This document shows, one piece after another, positions 52,398 to 64,000 of a DNA stretch of 64,000 nt; position 1 is the first letter of the stretch, and each line of letters starts with the position of its first letter. The DNA lies in NCBI GenBank assembly GCA_021234535.1, contig CM037840.1, positions 1,611,801 through 1,675,800 on the forward strand, read 5' to 3'. A program made the translations under genes and the position numbers. The notes under the pieces are model-generated. The model was given only the letters and a program-made list of their open reading frames with translations, was not told the DNA's origin and did no database searches. This stretch comes from Stichopus chloronotus (Eukaryota > Echinodermata > Holothuroidea > Aspidochirotida > Stichopodidae).

Positions 52398-55300
52398 GAA
52401 TGCCTGTGGAAGAGGAATTTGTTGTTGATGACTGCAGAGAAGATCGTGGACCTGACCCTCCAGTCAAATCATGTAGGTGCTTACAAACTAGATGAACCAA
52501 CTCTAAGATGTCAGGAATGAGGTCATTCATCATTTAACATTATTTCTGAAATGATGAGTGATTGGTACCTTAGTTAGTAAATACACCATATTTCAAGTAG
52601 CAAATGTTTGTTGAACTTCAAAATCGAGATGTTGGAAGTTTTCTTTCAGTGAGCACATGGTCCACTCTATTGCCATGTGAACTGCTTCTTTAAAGTTGGA
52701 ATGTTATTTTGATTTCAATAGAGGTCACATTGTGAAAACTTATTACCCATAATTGAGCTTTGCCATGAGTAGGTACTGTGAGAAACCTTAGTGTTTAGTT
52801 AAACAGATACATGTTTGTTGAAATTAAAGTCAGTGTATGTCAGTACTGTTTGCCACCAAAGATAAACATTGCATGAAACTCCGATTGAATGAGATGTCAA
52901 CTTACTGCACAGTTAACCCTGAAAACGGCTTAAAGGCAATAGCTGAATAGCTCCACCATAAATCAGACTTGCTTTCTACATACCATGTATGTACAGCAGT
53001 AAGTATTATCCTTTGCTGTTTTTGTACGCCACTGGTCATTTGTGTTAATTTTTGTCCCTGCAGTGTCTCAGTGTGCAGAAGTTTTCTTTGAATGTATTTT
53101 CTTGGTATGTCGCTTAATTGTATCGTATTAAAGCAAATGAACTAGGTTTAAAGGTCAATGAACCGAGGTCAAAGTCTGGAAACCTTGTGCACACAAGGCC
53201 ACATACTGGAAAAATTACATGCATTTCAAACATGGCTGGGATATGCAAGGGTGTCTTTAAAATGATAGAGGTACTGTAGCAGTCACTACCCTGTATGCTA
53301 AACTGACCACAAAAACAGTGATAAGCTTAATAAAAGTGTATTTTCAACTTTCAAGAGAAAATGCTAAATGCTTAATGCATGAACGGAAAGGTTTGAATGT
53401 TGGTAGTCGTGACTGATCTCAAATTTGGTTTGTGGATCGGTCCTACTGGAGTCACTAGAGGTCAAAGGGTCAAAATCATGTTAACTCCTACAGGTATCTC
53501 AAAAAGAGAATGAGTGATTTCATACGTTGCATGTCTGCACTCATATTCAGTAGTTCAGTAATGAGTGGTCAAAATCTTGAAACACTTAATCTCAAGAAGG
53601 TTAATTGTGAGGGATTGCCCATGTTTGAATAGACGATTTCTGTCAAGTTTTGCACCTTTATGTTTTAAGAGGTGAAAGTTCATTTTGGGTTATAGGCTTA
53701 TTGATATCGTGTATTCAAGAACAATAAATGTAGTTGATCTTATACTTGTCATGTGGGTAATTCATGTTATAATATAACCATATGGCAAGGAATCACAAAG
53801 CCTTTTGGCTTTCTGGTTTTCAACATAAATTTCAACCTTAAATACTGTGTTGTTCAGTGTAGATTTGAACATTTAAGTTGAAATAATTGGAAAATAGCTA
53901 TGTTTCAATTTGCTTTCCATCATTCAGTCAAAGTAACCATCAAGACAGAAGAACCTGATGAAGATGTTCACTTGGATGCAAGTAACTCCCTAGCAACAGG
54001 TGTAGTATCTGTGTAATGTGTATTGCAGATCTACTTCCGAAAGTTTGTAATTCATGCTCCCATTACATCATGAGACTAAACCAATGTTTGTGCTAGAATT
54101 TGGAAAGTCCCATTTCATAAATGCAACAGAATACAAAAGTTGTTCGTATTCCAGAGGAAAAGGAGACTTTCATTTTCCCATTCACGCATGAAACACCGCT
54201 ATATATGTCAATGTGTAGGATGATGCACTATCAGTTCTCAATGTGTAGGATGATGCACTATCAGTTCTCAATGTGTAGGATGATGCACTATCAATTGTCA
54301 ATGTGTAGGATGATGCACTATCAGTTGTCAATGTGTAGGATGATGCACTATCAGTTGTCAATGTGTAGGATGATGCACTATCAGTTGTCAGTGTGTAGGA
54401 TGATGCACTAACAGTTGTCAATGTGTAGGATGATGCACTATCAGTTGTCAATGTGTAGGATGATGCACTGTCAGTTGTCAATGTGTAGGATGATGCACTA
54501 ACAGTTGTCAATGTGTAGGATGATGCACTTTCAGTTGTCAATGTGTAGGATGATGCACTATCAGTTGTCAATGTGTAGGATGATGCACTAACAGTTGTCA
54601 ATGTGTAGGATGATGCACTATCAGTTGTCAATGTGTAGGATGATGCACTATCAGTTGTCAATGTGTAGGATGATGCACTATCAGTTGTCAATGTGTAGGA
54701 TGATGCACTAACAGTTGTCAATGTGTAGGATGATGCACTATCAGTTGTCAATGTGTAGGATGATGCACTATCAGTTGTCAGTGTGTAGGATGATGCACTA
54801 TCAGTTGTCAATGTGTAGGATGATGCACTATCAGTTGTCAATGTGTAGGATGATGCACTATCAGTTGTCAGTGTGTAGGATGATGCACTATCAGTTGTCA
54901 ATGTGTAGGATGATGCACTATCAGTTGTCAATGTGTAGGATGATGCACTATCAGTTGTCAGTGTGTAGGATGATGCACTAACAGTTGTCAATGTGTAGGA
55001 TGATGCACTATCAGTTGTCAATGTGTAGGATGATGCACTATCAGTTGTCAATGTGTAGGATGATGCACTATCAGTTGTCAATGTGTAGGATGATGCACTA
55101 TCAGTTGTCAATGTGTAGGATGATGCACTATCAGTTGTCAATGTGTAGGATGATGCACTATCAGTTGTCAATGTGTAGGATGATGCACTATCAGTTGTCA
55201 ATGTGTAGGATGATGCACTATCAGTTGTCAATGTGTAGGATGATGCACTATCAGTTGTCAATGTGTAGGATGATGCACTAACAGTTGTCAATGTGTAGGA

Positions 55301-58300
55301 TGATGCACTGTCAGTTGTCAATGTGTAGGATGATGCACTGTCAGTTGTCAATGTGTAGGATGATGCACTGTCAGTTGTCAATGTGTAGGATGATGCACTG
55401 TCAGTTGTCAATGTGTAGGATGATGCACTGTCAGTTGTCAATGTGTAGGATGATGCACTGTCAGTTGTCAATGTGTAGGATGATGCACTGTCAGTTGTCA
55501 ATGTGTAGGATGATGCACTATCAGTTCTCAATGTGTAGGATGATGCACTATCAGTTGTCAATGTGTAGGATGATGCACTATCAGTTGTCAATGTGTAGGA
55601 TGATGCACTATCAGTTGTCAATGTGTAGGATGATGCACTATCAGTTGTCAATGTGTAGGATGATGCACTAACAGTTGTCAATGTGTAGGATGATGCACTA
55701 TCAGTTGTCAATGTGTAGGATGATGCACTATCAGTTGTCAATGTGTAGGATGATGCACTATCAGTTGTCAATGTGTAGGATGATGCACTATCAGTTGTCA
55801 ATGTGGAGGATGATGCACTATCAGTTGTCAAGTGGTCGATTTCCCACATTGCCGTCACATGTGTCTCTTGAGAATTATTTGACTAATATCTGTAAATTAT
55901 GCAACCTGGGTAAATGGAGAAAATTGAAAAAGAAGAGGGATTTCTTTAACTGCAAGTTTGTTTTTGCAAAGATATGTAACCATTTGATTTGGTAAATTGG
56001 GTTGTATCTTCACAATATTAGAATGAGCTGGCCTGATCCAGCAGCGCAGTATTTGGTATCCTTTATTAAGAGTAAATTGGAGTTTATTTTCATCATTATT
56101 CTGCAAAAATTGCAAAAGAAAAGCACATTTCTATGTAACAATATTGTTGAAAGCTATGAAACAGATCTCTGTGGTGGCATTTTATTTATTCTTGTGCCAA
56201 GAATTTCTTTGTTTCTTCTGAAAATTCAACATTATTCAGGTCAATTGGCCATCTTTAGACTTAACATTGTATATGTTATTTTATTAATAGTAAAGGGAGG
56301 GTTGTATTTTTGTCATTATTCTGTCAGTTTGGGAGAAATGGCAGTTGATGAAGATTGAAGCGTTGTTCAATGATGTCTAAATGAAGAAAGATTTGCAAAG
56401 AGAAAATGCAGGCAGTTTGTTGTTTTGAAGAAGAGAGAGACATATATGTATGGAGCAGATAGGATCTATGAAAGTAACTAATAATATAAGATATGTTCTT
56501 GTTATGGAATTATGACAAAATGGCAAATTTGATATTATACAATGGATAAGGAGGTTTTTTTACCAGCTGTTTTGAAAGGATATAGATATCAGTGAGGCAA
56601 TGTATGACGAATAGTTCACAAATATTTCACCGGAGTGACTGCAGCCTAGGGATTACGTGATTGATATCTTGTGCTACATAACTTGGAAATACCCTGGTGA
56701 ACGAAAAATACTGTGAAATTCACAGCCTGATTTGATGATGTCGCAGAATAGAGAGCATGTATGCCAGAGCTATTTTGAAACTATGTTGAGTGCATAGGCT
56801 TTATCATGTGTATGACAATCAAGTTTAACTGTCTACTGGTCAAAAAAAAAAAAGTATACTGTAGTTAGACATTAGGGATTGTCTCCGTATCTGGTGGACG
56901 GCAACTGGAAGGCAAGTCCAGTGTTCATTGTTCTCTAAGTGATTATTCTTCACAGCTCAGTGATCGCAGGTGCTGGCTTGTCAAGTTAATGAGGCAGCAG
57001 TGGGTAGGGCTTACACACACAGGACAAAAGTCTTCCTTAGTATCAGAAATATTCGCAGAAATACTTGTGTGCAGCTTCCTCACTGGCTGTTTGCTACTAG
57101 TGAGTTGGCTATTGCTTGCTTGGTTCTGCCTTGGCAATTCGCCCTGAGAATACATGTAGACTAACAAAAAGCCATCTTTGAAATGTATCGTTTTTGTTGT
57201 GTAACCTAACCAGTGTAATGAATATACAAAAATTGTATCAGCTGGCAACAACCAACACTGTATTCCAGTAATCAGTAAGCCAGAAAACCCAGAAACACAA
57301 ATTCTAGCAATTTACATGACTGTAGCCTAAAATTTAAGTAATTCCTTTCCAGAGGAAAGGAAGACTTGAGTTAAGACAATTCCAGAGGATAGCTTATTAT
57401 TGATGGGTTTGACATCTGATGCACACAAAACTGCCACTGCTGGCAAGCTTGCATTCTGAGGATTTGACAGATTCCCCCGGTCTTGTGCCATAATGGAAAG
57501 AAGAACATAAAAAAAAAGCCAAAAAAAAAAAACACAAAACAAAAAGATTTTCTCTGCAGCCAACCATCTCTAAACCAAAAAATATTGTACAATTGAGAAA
57601 CTATGCCTTTAAAAGTCAACTTGGCAACCATGCCAGCACAGATACTGTAAAATTTAGAATTGTTGAAAAGACTCACATACATTATGCAAAGTGTGAACCA
57701 GTCACCAACCAGCCAGAAGGGATTGTTGGTAATGTTTGGTGATTCATTGGTTTGTGTTACCCATTTAATATAATGCCTCCTGGATCCATCACACTGTCCC
57801 AGCAATTATGAAACTGGCCATGGTTAAATGAATCTCTGTCTGGTCACACAAATGTAGCTATACCCTGTAAGACCTCATTCTCTCAACTTGAAAAAATCAC
57901 AGTGAAATTGGTGGCTTTAACTTGATGATCTGGTGTCAAAGATGGCAATTTCACCACCCCCCAGCTGTCTCCCCTCTTCTGCATATAGCCACATCACTGG
58001 TCTTCATTGCCATCACTGTACTAGCTAATTGGTTTGCACCTTTTACCTTATTTGAAATGACAGTTACTGTATTTCTGTGCTTATTTCTGATCATTTCTGT
58101 AGCTCTCTATGCAGAATTGTATGCAAGATTACAGGTACATCTAGTTCACATACGTATTTGTATTTTCTGAAAATTTCATACCACGCCCACTCCCTTTAAT
58201 TAACCTGCTCATGTAGGCCCTATACGTCACGCTTTGTCAAACTAACAGGGTAACTTGTGATTCACCTTGCAACTAAAATCACACTATAGTTGAATCGGCG

Positions 58301-61300
58301 TTTACATTAAATGAATGCAAAATATCAACTTGGAAATCTGTTCACCTAGAGTATTCAAGACAATTCCACTACTAAAAATAAACGTGATGCTGTTCTATTC
58401 CAAACAACTTTAATAATCAACTGAAATGGTGTTAGTTTTGTTAAAATTTGAATCGCATGTGCACTCTCTCAATACCAATGAGCAAACCTCATTTGTCAGT
58501 ATTGTACTTCACAATTGATTGATTTCTCTAGCACTTGGCTCTCTCTAGGGTCTCTAGACTTGTACGTCTGATTGCTATGAAATGCTAACTCAAATATTCA
58601 TTTTCCGAGTGTTGTGAGATATTTCCTGAAAGTAAGAACAGTAAATTGCATGCAAAAAAATGCAAAGATATTTCAAAAGGGATGACAAGCTTCAGTGGAG
58701 AATTCTGTAATATCTGTGCATATTAATCACTTTTATTGGAATCTTATCAGTCAATGACTAGTTATATCTTAACTTTTGTTTTTGCAGAATGGTCCAATGA
58801 TGTTGACAATGACAAGGTAATATATACCGTAAAGACTTTAATTAACAACTGGAAATTGTGCACATGTAGTGTTATTTCATATATCATTAACATTTGGGAA
58901 TATTGAGCTACACTGGATTATTTTAATCCTTTTTTGCAAATTAAACAAAAAAATCAATCATAATTGTAGAGCTTCCCAAATTACAATACCTATTCCAGCC
59001 AATCCAGAGTCCATGCTGAAATGATAATTTGCACAATCCCCCACAACTAAGTGGTTTCTGAAAGAACAAACAAGAATACTCACCTCATATATAGCTCATC
59101 CATTACTGTATTGACCATGATCTAGCAACTGGAAATTGTGTGTGTTCTGCAATTACAAGGGTTTGTGACTATAGAGTATGTTACAAATTTGGACTCTGTA
59201 GAAAAGCCGACGTATATAGCCGATGTAGAATTGCAGCCTGCATTGATTGGATGTGACAATTGTCTGAATCAGGCAGACCCTATCGGCACAAACCAAATGG
59301 TGTTTACAGCTAGTGTGAAGGATGGGAGGAACCATGTGGTGGACCATATTGATGCAGAGGAAAGTCTAGCTTACGGGAGAATGTGATTCAAACCTACATA
59401 ACTTCTGGTTTTAGAATTCTCCTTTTTGTAGAAATCATACTCACCAACTCTTCTGTCATGTGGTACAGCATCAAGCAATCATTATTAGTTTGATACTTAG
59501 AACAACAAAGAACTGTCTCAGTTGTAAGATTTCCTGACCAGTTAAGTTATGTTAATCTTTGCACTTTATCAAAAGTGGGAAATATGGCAACCATCAACCC
59601 GCAAATTATATCAATATGATGTCACTAAAAATTGGATCATTTTAAGTATCCTAATTTATGGAATCATTGCCATTGTTCTTAAGTAAAAATTTTGTTTACA
59701 TGCAGACAACCAGCATCCTGACACAGTTGCAAGGCAGGAGAGAATGTGATCAGGATGAGACATTAGGAGAAGAGGAAGAACATGAGGATGGTGATGAGGA
59801 ACGAGAGGAAGGTGAGGAGGAAGGAATGGAGGAAGATGAGGAGGAGACTGAAGAAGAGACTGGAGATGAAGGAGATGAACAAGAAGAGAATTTGAAGAAC
59901 TTTAAAGATGATCGGTGCGTTCAGTGAAAACGTGTAAAGTCTATTACTCTCATATTCAAGGTTAGGTGATATCCAGAAATAATGAAAATGGTATTTTGGA
60001 GTATTGAAACCACAAACCATTAAACTTATTGGAAATATCCATAAATTCCATGAACTATTGCCCATTTTGCAAACACATTTCTGCACTGTATCATGAATAA
60101 ACATTAAATTTGTGACGTCATGGGAGAAGCTCAGATGATAGGTGTATTTCGTGTCTTATCAGTCATTTTATGTAACACTCATTCACTGGCAATTCCAAAT
60201 TAGATATATCTGGCAGTATTTTTCTTTGGAAGTGAATATACTGTCTTCTTAAAAGTTTTTATACTTACCAAAATGTAAAACAGAAAGCAGGAAAATTCTG
60301 AAAGCAATATATTTAGTACCAGCAAAAAAAAGTACTGACAATGTACAACATACTACTGTACATAAAAAATATGCAGAAATAAAAGATGGGTCAGGTCTGT
60401 CAAAAATCTTCAAATATTAAGAAGACATATTATTACAGTGGTAAGAGATATAAAAGCAATTGCTTCACTATCTTGCAATTTCTGTTGGAAATTTCTTAAA
60501 ACTTCTTTGCTTCACAGTCAAAGAACCCAGTGGCTGGTTACTCAACATGATGATAAAATTCATTGTAAGTGCTGGGGAGGGGCTTTTCACTGCTAAATAA
60601 GAGATGATCAATAAGGGAATTAAATTCTATACCATCAATGTGCATTACATTCCTTTTATGTGGTGAGAGGTTGCGGCTGAGTAGTCCTCATTGTGCTGGT
60701 TGCTCCTTTGTGTATTGACCCCACCCCCATGTGCATGTCAGTAGCACCATCTATGCTGCCTCTATACACCATTTCTGTATCAAATATGACAATTTAATCC
60801 AACTTACAAGAACCTTTAAACTTACATTCTTTTTTTCCTTTGTTGCCCTTCCTTTTAATTTCAGCTGCTGGATACCGGCCCGTGCCAATGGATCTTCAGT
60901 AAGTGTGACGAACGTGTTTAAGAACTAAAGTTTAATTACATTATCTTTATAGCCAAAGAATATATACATTTGGTAACTGGTCATTGTGGCAATCCTTATT
61001 GCTTCCAACCACTCAGAAAAATGTCTGCAGTAGACACGTTTGATATTGCACTTTGCACCAAGGGGAGGATGGTTGCCATGCAAAGCTGTGGCAATGAAGG
61101 TAAATGGACACTCCAGCAATAAAGTCAGCAGTTATTATTTTGCATCTTTACTACTTACCCTTTTTTTTTTTTTGTATCTGAAAAATGTGTGAATGGGCCT
61201 GTCATTTACCAAAAGAGGAGTGCAATACTATAATGACAAATTTAGCTGTATTTGCACTACTATTCTGACCGCTTTCACACTTGAGAGCTGATCTCGAGGG

Positions 61301-63119
61301 GACGATCAGATTGGGATCAGATCCTGCCCTCGAGATCACATGTTTTGCTTTCACACTTGATCCTCCGCGGTGAATCAAGCCCCAATCAAGCGATCTACAT
61401 ACAGGAAGTGAGGCAATGAACCCACTTTATCCTCGTAGCCGCCTGAAAGTGTAAACAATGTCCTGTACTAGGTTGGCCTACATCATGCCATAGTGTTAAG
61501 AAGGCATCAACGTTCTGTTTGGGTAAGACCACGTACCTCAGCAGTGTGGGATGAGATGTGGTTCACATTGACAAATGATCAATGGAAAGAACATTGTCAG
61601 ATGAGTAAGGACACCTTTCAATTTATTTGTGAAGGCTTAAGACCAAATTTTGAAAAAAGAAATACCAGATTTCGGCAATCGGTCACAATAGAAAAAAGTT
61701 AGCTGTTGCGCTTTGGAGATTGGCTACTAATGTAGAATTCAGAACAATTAGCAGACTTTTTGGCATCAGGATGTCCACGGCATGTAGTTTCACTCATGAA
61801 GTTGCCCAAGCTATACAAGAAACATTTGAAGACGAGTTCTTAAAATGGCCTGAAGGTGACAACTGAATGATATATTAAGAGGAGTTGAGCTGAAATATAA
61901 TGGGGCCTAGGTCTATGTAATATGTTAAAAAAGTGTTTAGTCTGGTTATACTAGTCCACATTCGTTCCCACGAAGTCCAAGACAGAGACTGGAAATATCG
62001 AAACCTTTAACGTAGATAAAAAGAAGCAAAAGGATAGCTGTTTTCGAAAACACAGTCGGGAAAACTCAAGTGAAAAGTATTTTTTGGAGTTGGAGAAAAA
62101 CCAGTCCCTCAACGTCGAAGCCGATCACTAAAATCAAACGGAGTCTAGTAATAGTATGTATATATGCTCTGTGTGCAATGTATGCTGCAGACGTGTACCG
62201 CAGCTGCTCACATTTGTGTATGTTGAAACGAGAAGTTACGTCATAGGTCATGTTGATCTCGTGTCACCTTGATTCTCTGAGCTGTCACACACGGTTTTTC
62301 GATCCCCCGCGCGAGATCTGATCTGCCCCGACGGGAGGATCACCATCTCCGGATCTGATCCTGAGTGCGAGAGTTTTCACACTACAAAGTTGATCTCGAG
62401 GGGTGGATCAGATCCGGATCTGAACCCAGGCTTGAGATCAAGTGTGAAAGCAGTCTATGGTACCTCAAAAGTATCCCACACCCAAGGCAACACCAAGGCA
62501 ATGTATACACTCCCAATGCCCACTGAGTTTGATTTTCAGTGATTCATTTTATTGTGGATAGGAGTTCATCCCTGTAGACATGCTGCTTTGAACCTTATTG
62601 TTTCCAATCTGATCATATATATCTCCCACACATATGATGTTATGCACAGATGCAGTACGGTTAAACACTGTTAATTCTTTTGGACTTTTGACATTAAACT
62701 TTTGAGCTTCTCTTAAGGCAAACTTTATTACGCTACAGCACAACAATTATAAGACATTACAAATGCCTGCATTACTGTGACAAGTAATGTTAGCATTCGA
62801 AATGAAGCAATTAGCCAGACCCATCTTCATAGTGACTGGCTAATAACAACAGATTTACCTAAAAGTTAGGCAGAGCCAGTAATGAATTGTGTAACAAGTA
62901 CTGTATGTCTGCATATAGCATGTCACCACGAAACAGTCTCTACTATGTAACCAATATGCATATTCTAAGTTTGTTCTTTCTGTTTTGGAAGGTGCGTAGA
63001 AGTCGGTTGTGCATGCTGTGCAATAAGGAGCAGAGATATTTATCCATACACTTATGCAGAGTGCACAACATCCAGTGCAAGCAGGAGAGGATGAAACTGC
63101 TATACGAGGCAAGAGAGAG
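52398..63119 (+). CDS. Gene C: third cassette copy joined to acidic and C2H2-like exons (partial model)
   Basis: The first two exons, 52398-52472 (MPVEEEFVVDDCRED...) and 53928-53999 (VTIKTEEPDEDVH), are clear paralogues of the gene A and B cassettes, phase 1 at both ends. A phase-compatible chain follows: 58788-58816, 59706-59914 (a run of Glu/Asp, about 70 residues), 60518-60564 (QRTQWLVTQHDDK) and 60865-60898. A separate exon at 62992-63119 encodes a finger-like RLCMLCNKEQRYLSIHLCRVH (C-x2-C ... H-x4-H) and ends in a GTGAGT donor at the window side. Its phase does not join directly to 60865-60898, so at least one exon is missing or the model is wrong. No first exon was found, so these could be 3' exons of gene B's transcription unit. 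The first two exons are well supported; the rest is tentative. Confidence 0.42.
54211..55830. repeat. 54-unit, 30 bp minisatellite
   Basis: Fifty-four units of exactly 30 bases (AATGTGTAGGATGATGCAC then TATCAGTTGTC on the plus strand) show almost no length variation. Variants are clustered: seven consecutive units with CACTG near 55291-55510, and TTCTCA units at the left edge and near 55520. This is the pattern of local unequal exchange or slippage. It lies in the intron after the third cassette exon B. Because 30 is a multiple of three, several frames stay open; the minus frame reads TTDSASSYTL about 54 times, but nothing marks it as a gene. Confidence 0.97.
55860..58780. other. Intron-like interval without a supportable gene
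   Basis: The first few hundred bases after the minisatellite resemble intron DNA before the last exon of genes A and B (for example TCAATTGGCCATCTTTAGA near 56241 against GGATCAATTGGCCAGCTTTA near 32871), so the cassette duplication extends to about 56.4 kb. The exon with the acidic linker is not found after it. A hydrophobic open stretch at 57922-58170 has no exon borders or family resemblance. Confidence 0.5.
59160..59386 (+). other. Unassigned open stretch (possible exon)
   Basis: An AG acceptor (TTACAAG) at 59159 is followed by 75 codons ending in TGA at 59384-59386 (FVTIEYVTNLDSV ... CDNCLNQADPIGTNQ ... VVDHIDAEESLAYGRM). The composition looks protein-like, with a CxxC. It needs phase 1 upstream, which the neighbouring 58788-58816 candidate does not supply, so it could be an alternative terminal exon. 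No family recognised. Confidence 0.3.
61267..62456 (+). mobile_element. Internally deleted HARBI1/Harbinger-type DNA transposon
   Basis: Terminal inverted repeats are GACCGCTTTCACACTTGA on the left (from 61267) and the reverse complement of a right end reading GACTGCTTTCACACTTGA (to about 62456), one mismatch in 18. Subterminal regions are packed with GATC-containing short palindromes (GATCTCGAG, GGATCAGATCC, GATCTGATC). Inside is only the N-terminal part of the transposase. The element lies in an intron of the gene C model. The target-site duplication was not clear. Confidence 0.85.
61494..61866 (+). pseudogene. HARBI1-like transposase fragment, frameshifted and missing the catalytic domain
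   Basis: The first frame reads RRHQRSVWVRP, then WKEHCQMSKDTFQFICE and FRQSVTIEK before TAG at 61700-61702. Deleting or adding one base in the A run at 61692-61697 restores homology: LAVALWRLATNVEFRTISR ... FGISMSTA, ending KWPEGDN and TGA at 61864-61866. These are the N-terminal motifs of Harbinger nucleases. The DDE region that should follow WPEGD is absent, so the copy cannot encode an active transposase. Confidence 0.85.
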
Positions 63120-63454
63120 GTGAGTTTGTGTAACCCGGTATACATCCACAGTATTTATAAGATGCAACTACTACCCTACAACTTGAGGTGTAAATTACCT
63201 ACTGAATCAAAATTCAGTGGAAAGCATCCTATGTAATTAACACCAAACAGTGAGAGCACCCGAAAAAAACTTAAAACACTACAGAACTAATATCAGAGAT
63301 TAGAGGTTTACTATTTGTTCAAAGTTAACACTCAGACCACTGAAAATACCTCAACTGTATGATCATGTATGTCACAGAACTTGCTCATAGTATGGTAGAA
63401 CATGTTCTACTGTAGGGTTGCCAGATAGCAAACCCTTTCATGTTTACCACGAAA

Positions 63455-63530
63455 ATGAATATAATAATAATACAAGACTTATAATGACCTAAATCTAGCA
63501 ATGTGTTCATAGCACTTTACAAATCCAGTT
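63455..63530. repeat. (ATA)n-headed short interspersed repeat, second copy
   Basis: ATAATAATAATA is followed by TTATAATGACC, then GTGTTCATAGCACTTTACAAA. Related in layout to 30134-30260. The rest of the window to 64000 shows no supportable gene. Confidence 0.4.
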
Positions 63531-64000
63531 CTTCATATATTCTAAGCAATAAATGAAGATAAATCAAGTGGAACAAATGATGAAGAGATATGTGAACCAA
63601 AAGTGCTAGTTTTCATAATGCATTTTTAAACTCTAAATGAAAGAGTCAATTGTCTATGATAAAGGTAAATTGGTCCTTAGTATTGGAGTAGCCAAAGCAT
63701 TTAGCAGTAATGTTTTCAGTAAATTTCACAAACCTTGTCTTACCAGATGGGAAATTCATTGAGTTAAGGTTTTTGTTTGTGATATACTTTATTTAGGTAT
63801 CCCTGGATGTGGACTATGTAATCAATGATAGTTTGCATAAATTTATAATCGCTAGAGATACATACCTGATATATGCGTGTTCTTGATCAATTTGGAATTC
63901 CATGTAAATAGATGCCGAGTTACCATCAACTCTAGATTTCAACTTCTATAGATCTCCAGTGACCAGAACGAGGTCAGTGACGATTCCCTATGGACAAAGA

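Noticed and set aside
54211..55830. CRISPR array
   Set aside because: The units are contiguous 30-mers without unique spacers, in an intron of a eukaryotic genome.
54182..55858. A 558-residue mucin-like gene on the minus strand
   Set aside because: The frame is open only because the repeat unit is 30 bases; it has no signal peptide, no unique domain and no splice support, and begins and ends within a few codons of the array.
57922..58170. Small membrane protein
   Set aside because: Hydrophobic but with no homologous feature, exon border or promoter; such frames are expected by chance in AT-rich DNA.
62992..63119. Direct splicing of 60865-60898 to this exon
   Set aside because: The phases do not match and the resulting frame meets a stop before the donor; an intervening exon is required.

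Overview
The window is eukaryotic. Genes are split by GT-AG introns, AT-rich intergenic DNA is long, and there are many microsatellites, minisatellites and degraded transposable elements. A Penelope-like retroelement, a CR1/L2-like LINE, a HARBI1-type DNA transposon and tandem C2H2 zinc-finger genes with IKTEEP-type modules fit a marine invertebrate. An echinoderm, perhaps a holothurian, is my guess, but nothing here proves the species.

Layout. (1) 0.6-5.2 kb and 12.0-17.0 kb are two copies of a tandemly duplicated locus. Copy 1 is a complete three-exon gene for a secreted 164-residue protein with two EF-hands. Copy 2 keeps the promoter, splice sites and exons but has a 1-nt frameshift in exon 2. 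A 145-nt stretch spanning the end of exon 2 and its splice donor is identical in the two copies, although the flanks have diverged. The donor itself has been amplified into a minisatellite, 3 units in copy 1 and 15 in copy 2. (2) 17.0-19.0 kb is a 5'-truncated Penelope-like element (reverse transcriptase plus GIY-YIG nuclease) flanked by (AT)n arrays, with a hammerhead-like motif after the stop codon. (3) 19-24 kb is repeat-rich and has no gene I can support.

(4) 24.1-35.2 kb is gene A, a five-exon model whose phases all fit: 707 codons, two degenerate and 17 good C2H2 fingers, and an acidic N-terminus with psi-K-x-E motifs. A dead LINE lies antisense in its first intron. (5) 35.2-45.5 kb holds finger remnants, minisatellites, a composite repeat, (AT)n arrays and a broken second Penelope-like copy. 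(6) 45.6-51.5 kb is gene B, a four-exon paralogue of gene A (182 residues) whose zinc-finger array has decayed, leaving only the acidic module. (7) 52.4-63.1 kb carries a third copy of the same two cassette exons, then a 54 x 30 bp minisatellite, then candidate exons for an acidic stretch and a C2H2-like finger, with an internally deleted HARBI1 element in an intron.

Two themes stand out. Tandem duplication of whole loci is followed by different fates for each copy (intact, frameshifted, fingerless, re-spliced). Minisatellites have also arisen from sequence that is single-copy or low-copy in the sister locus. All gene models come from reading splice signals, reading-frame phase and paralogue comparison by eye; no transcript or database evidence was available.
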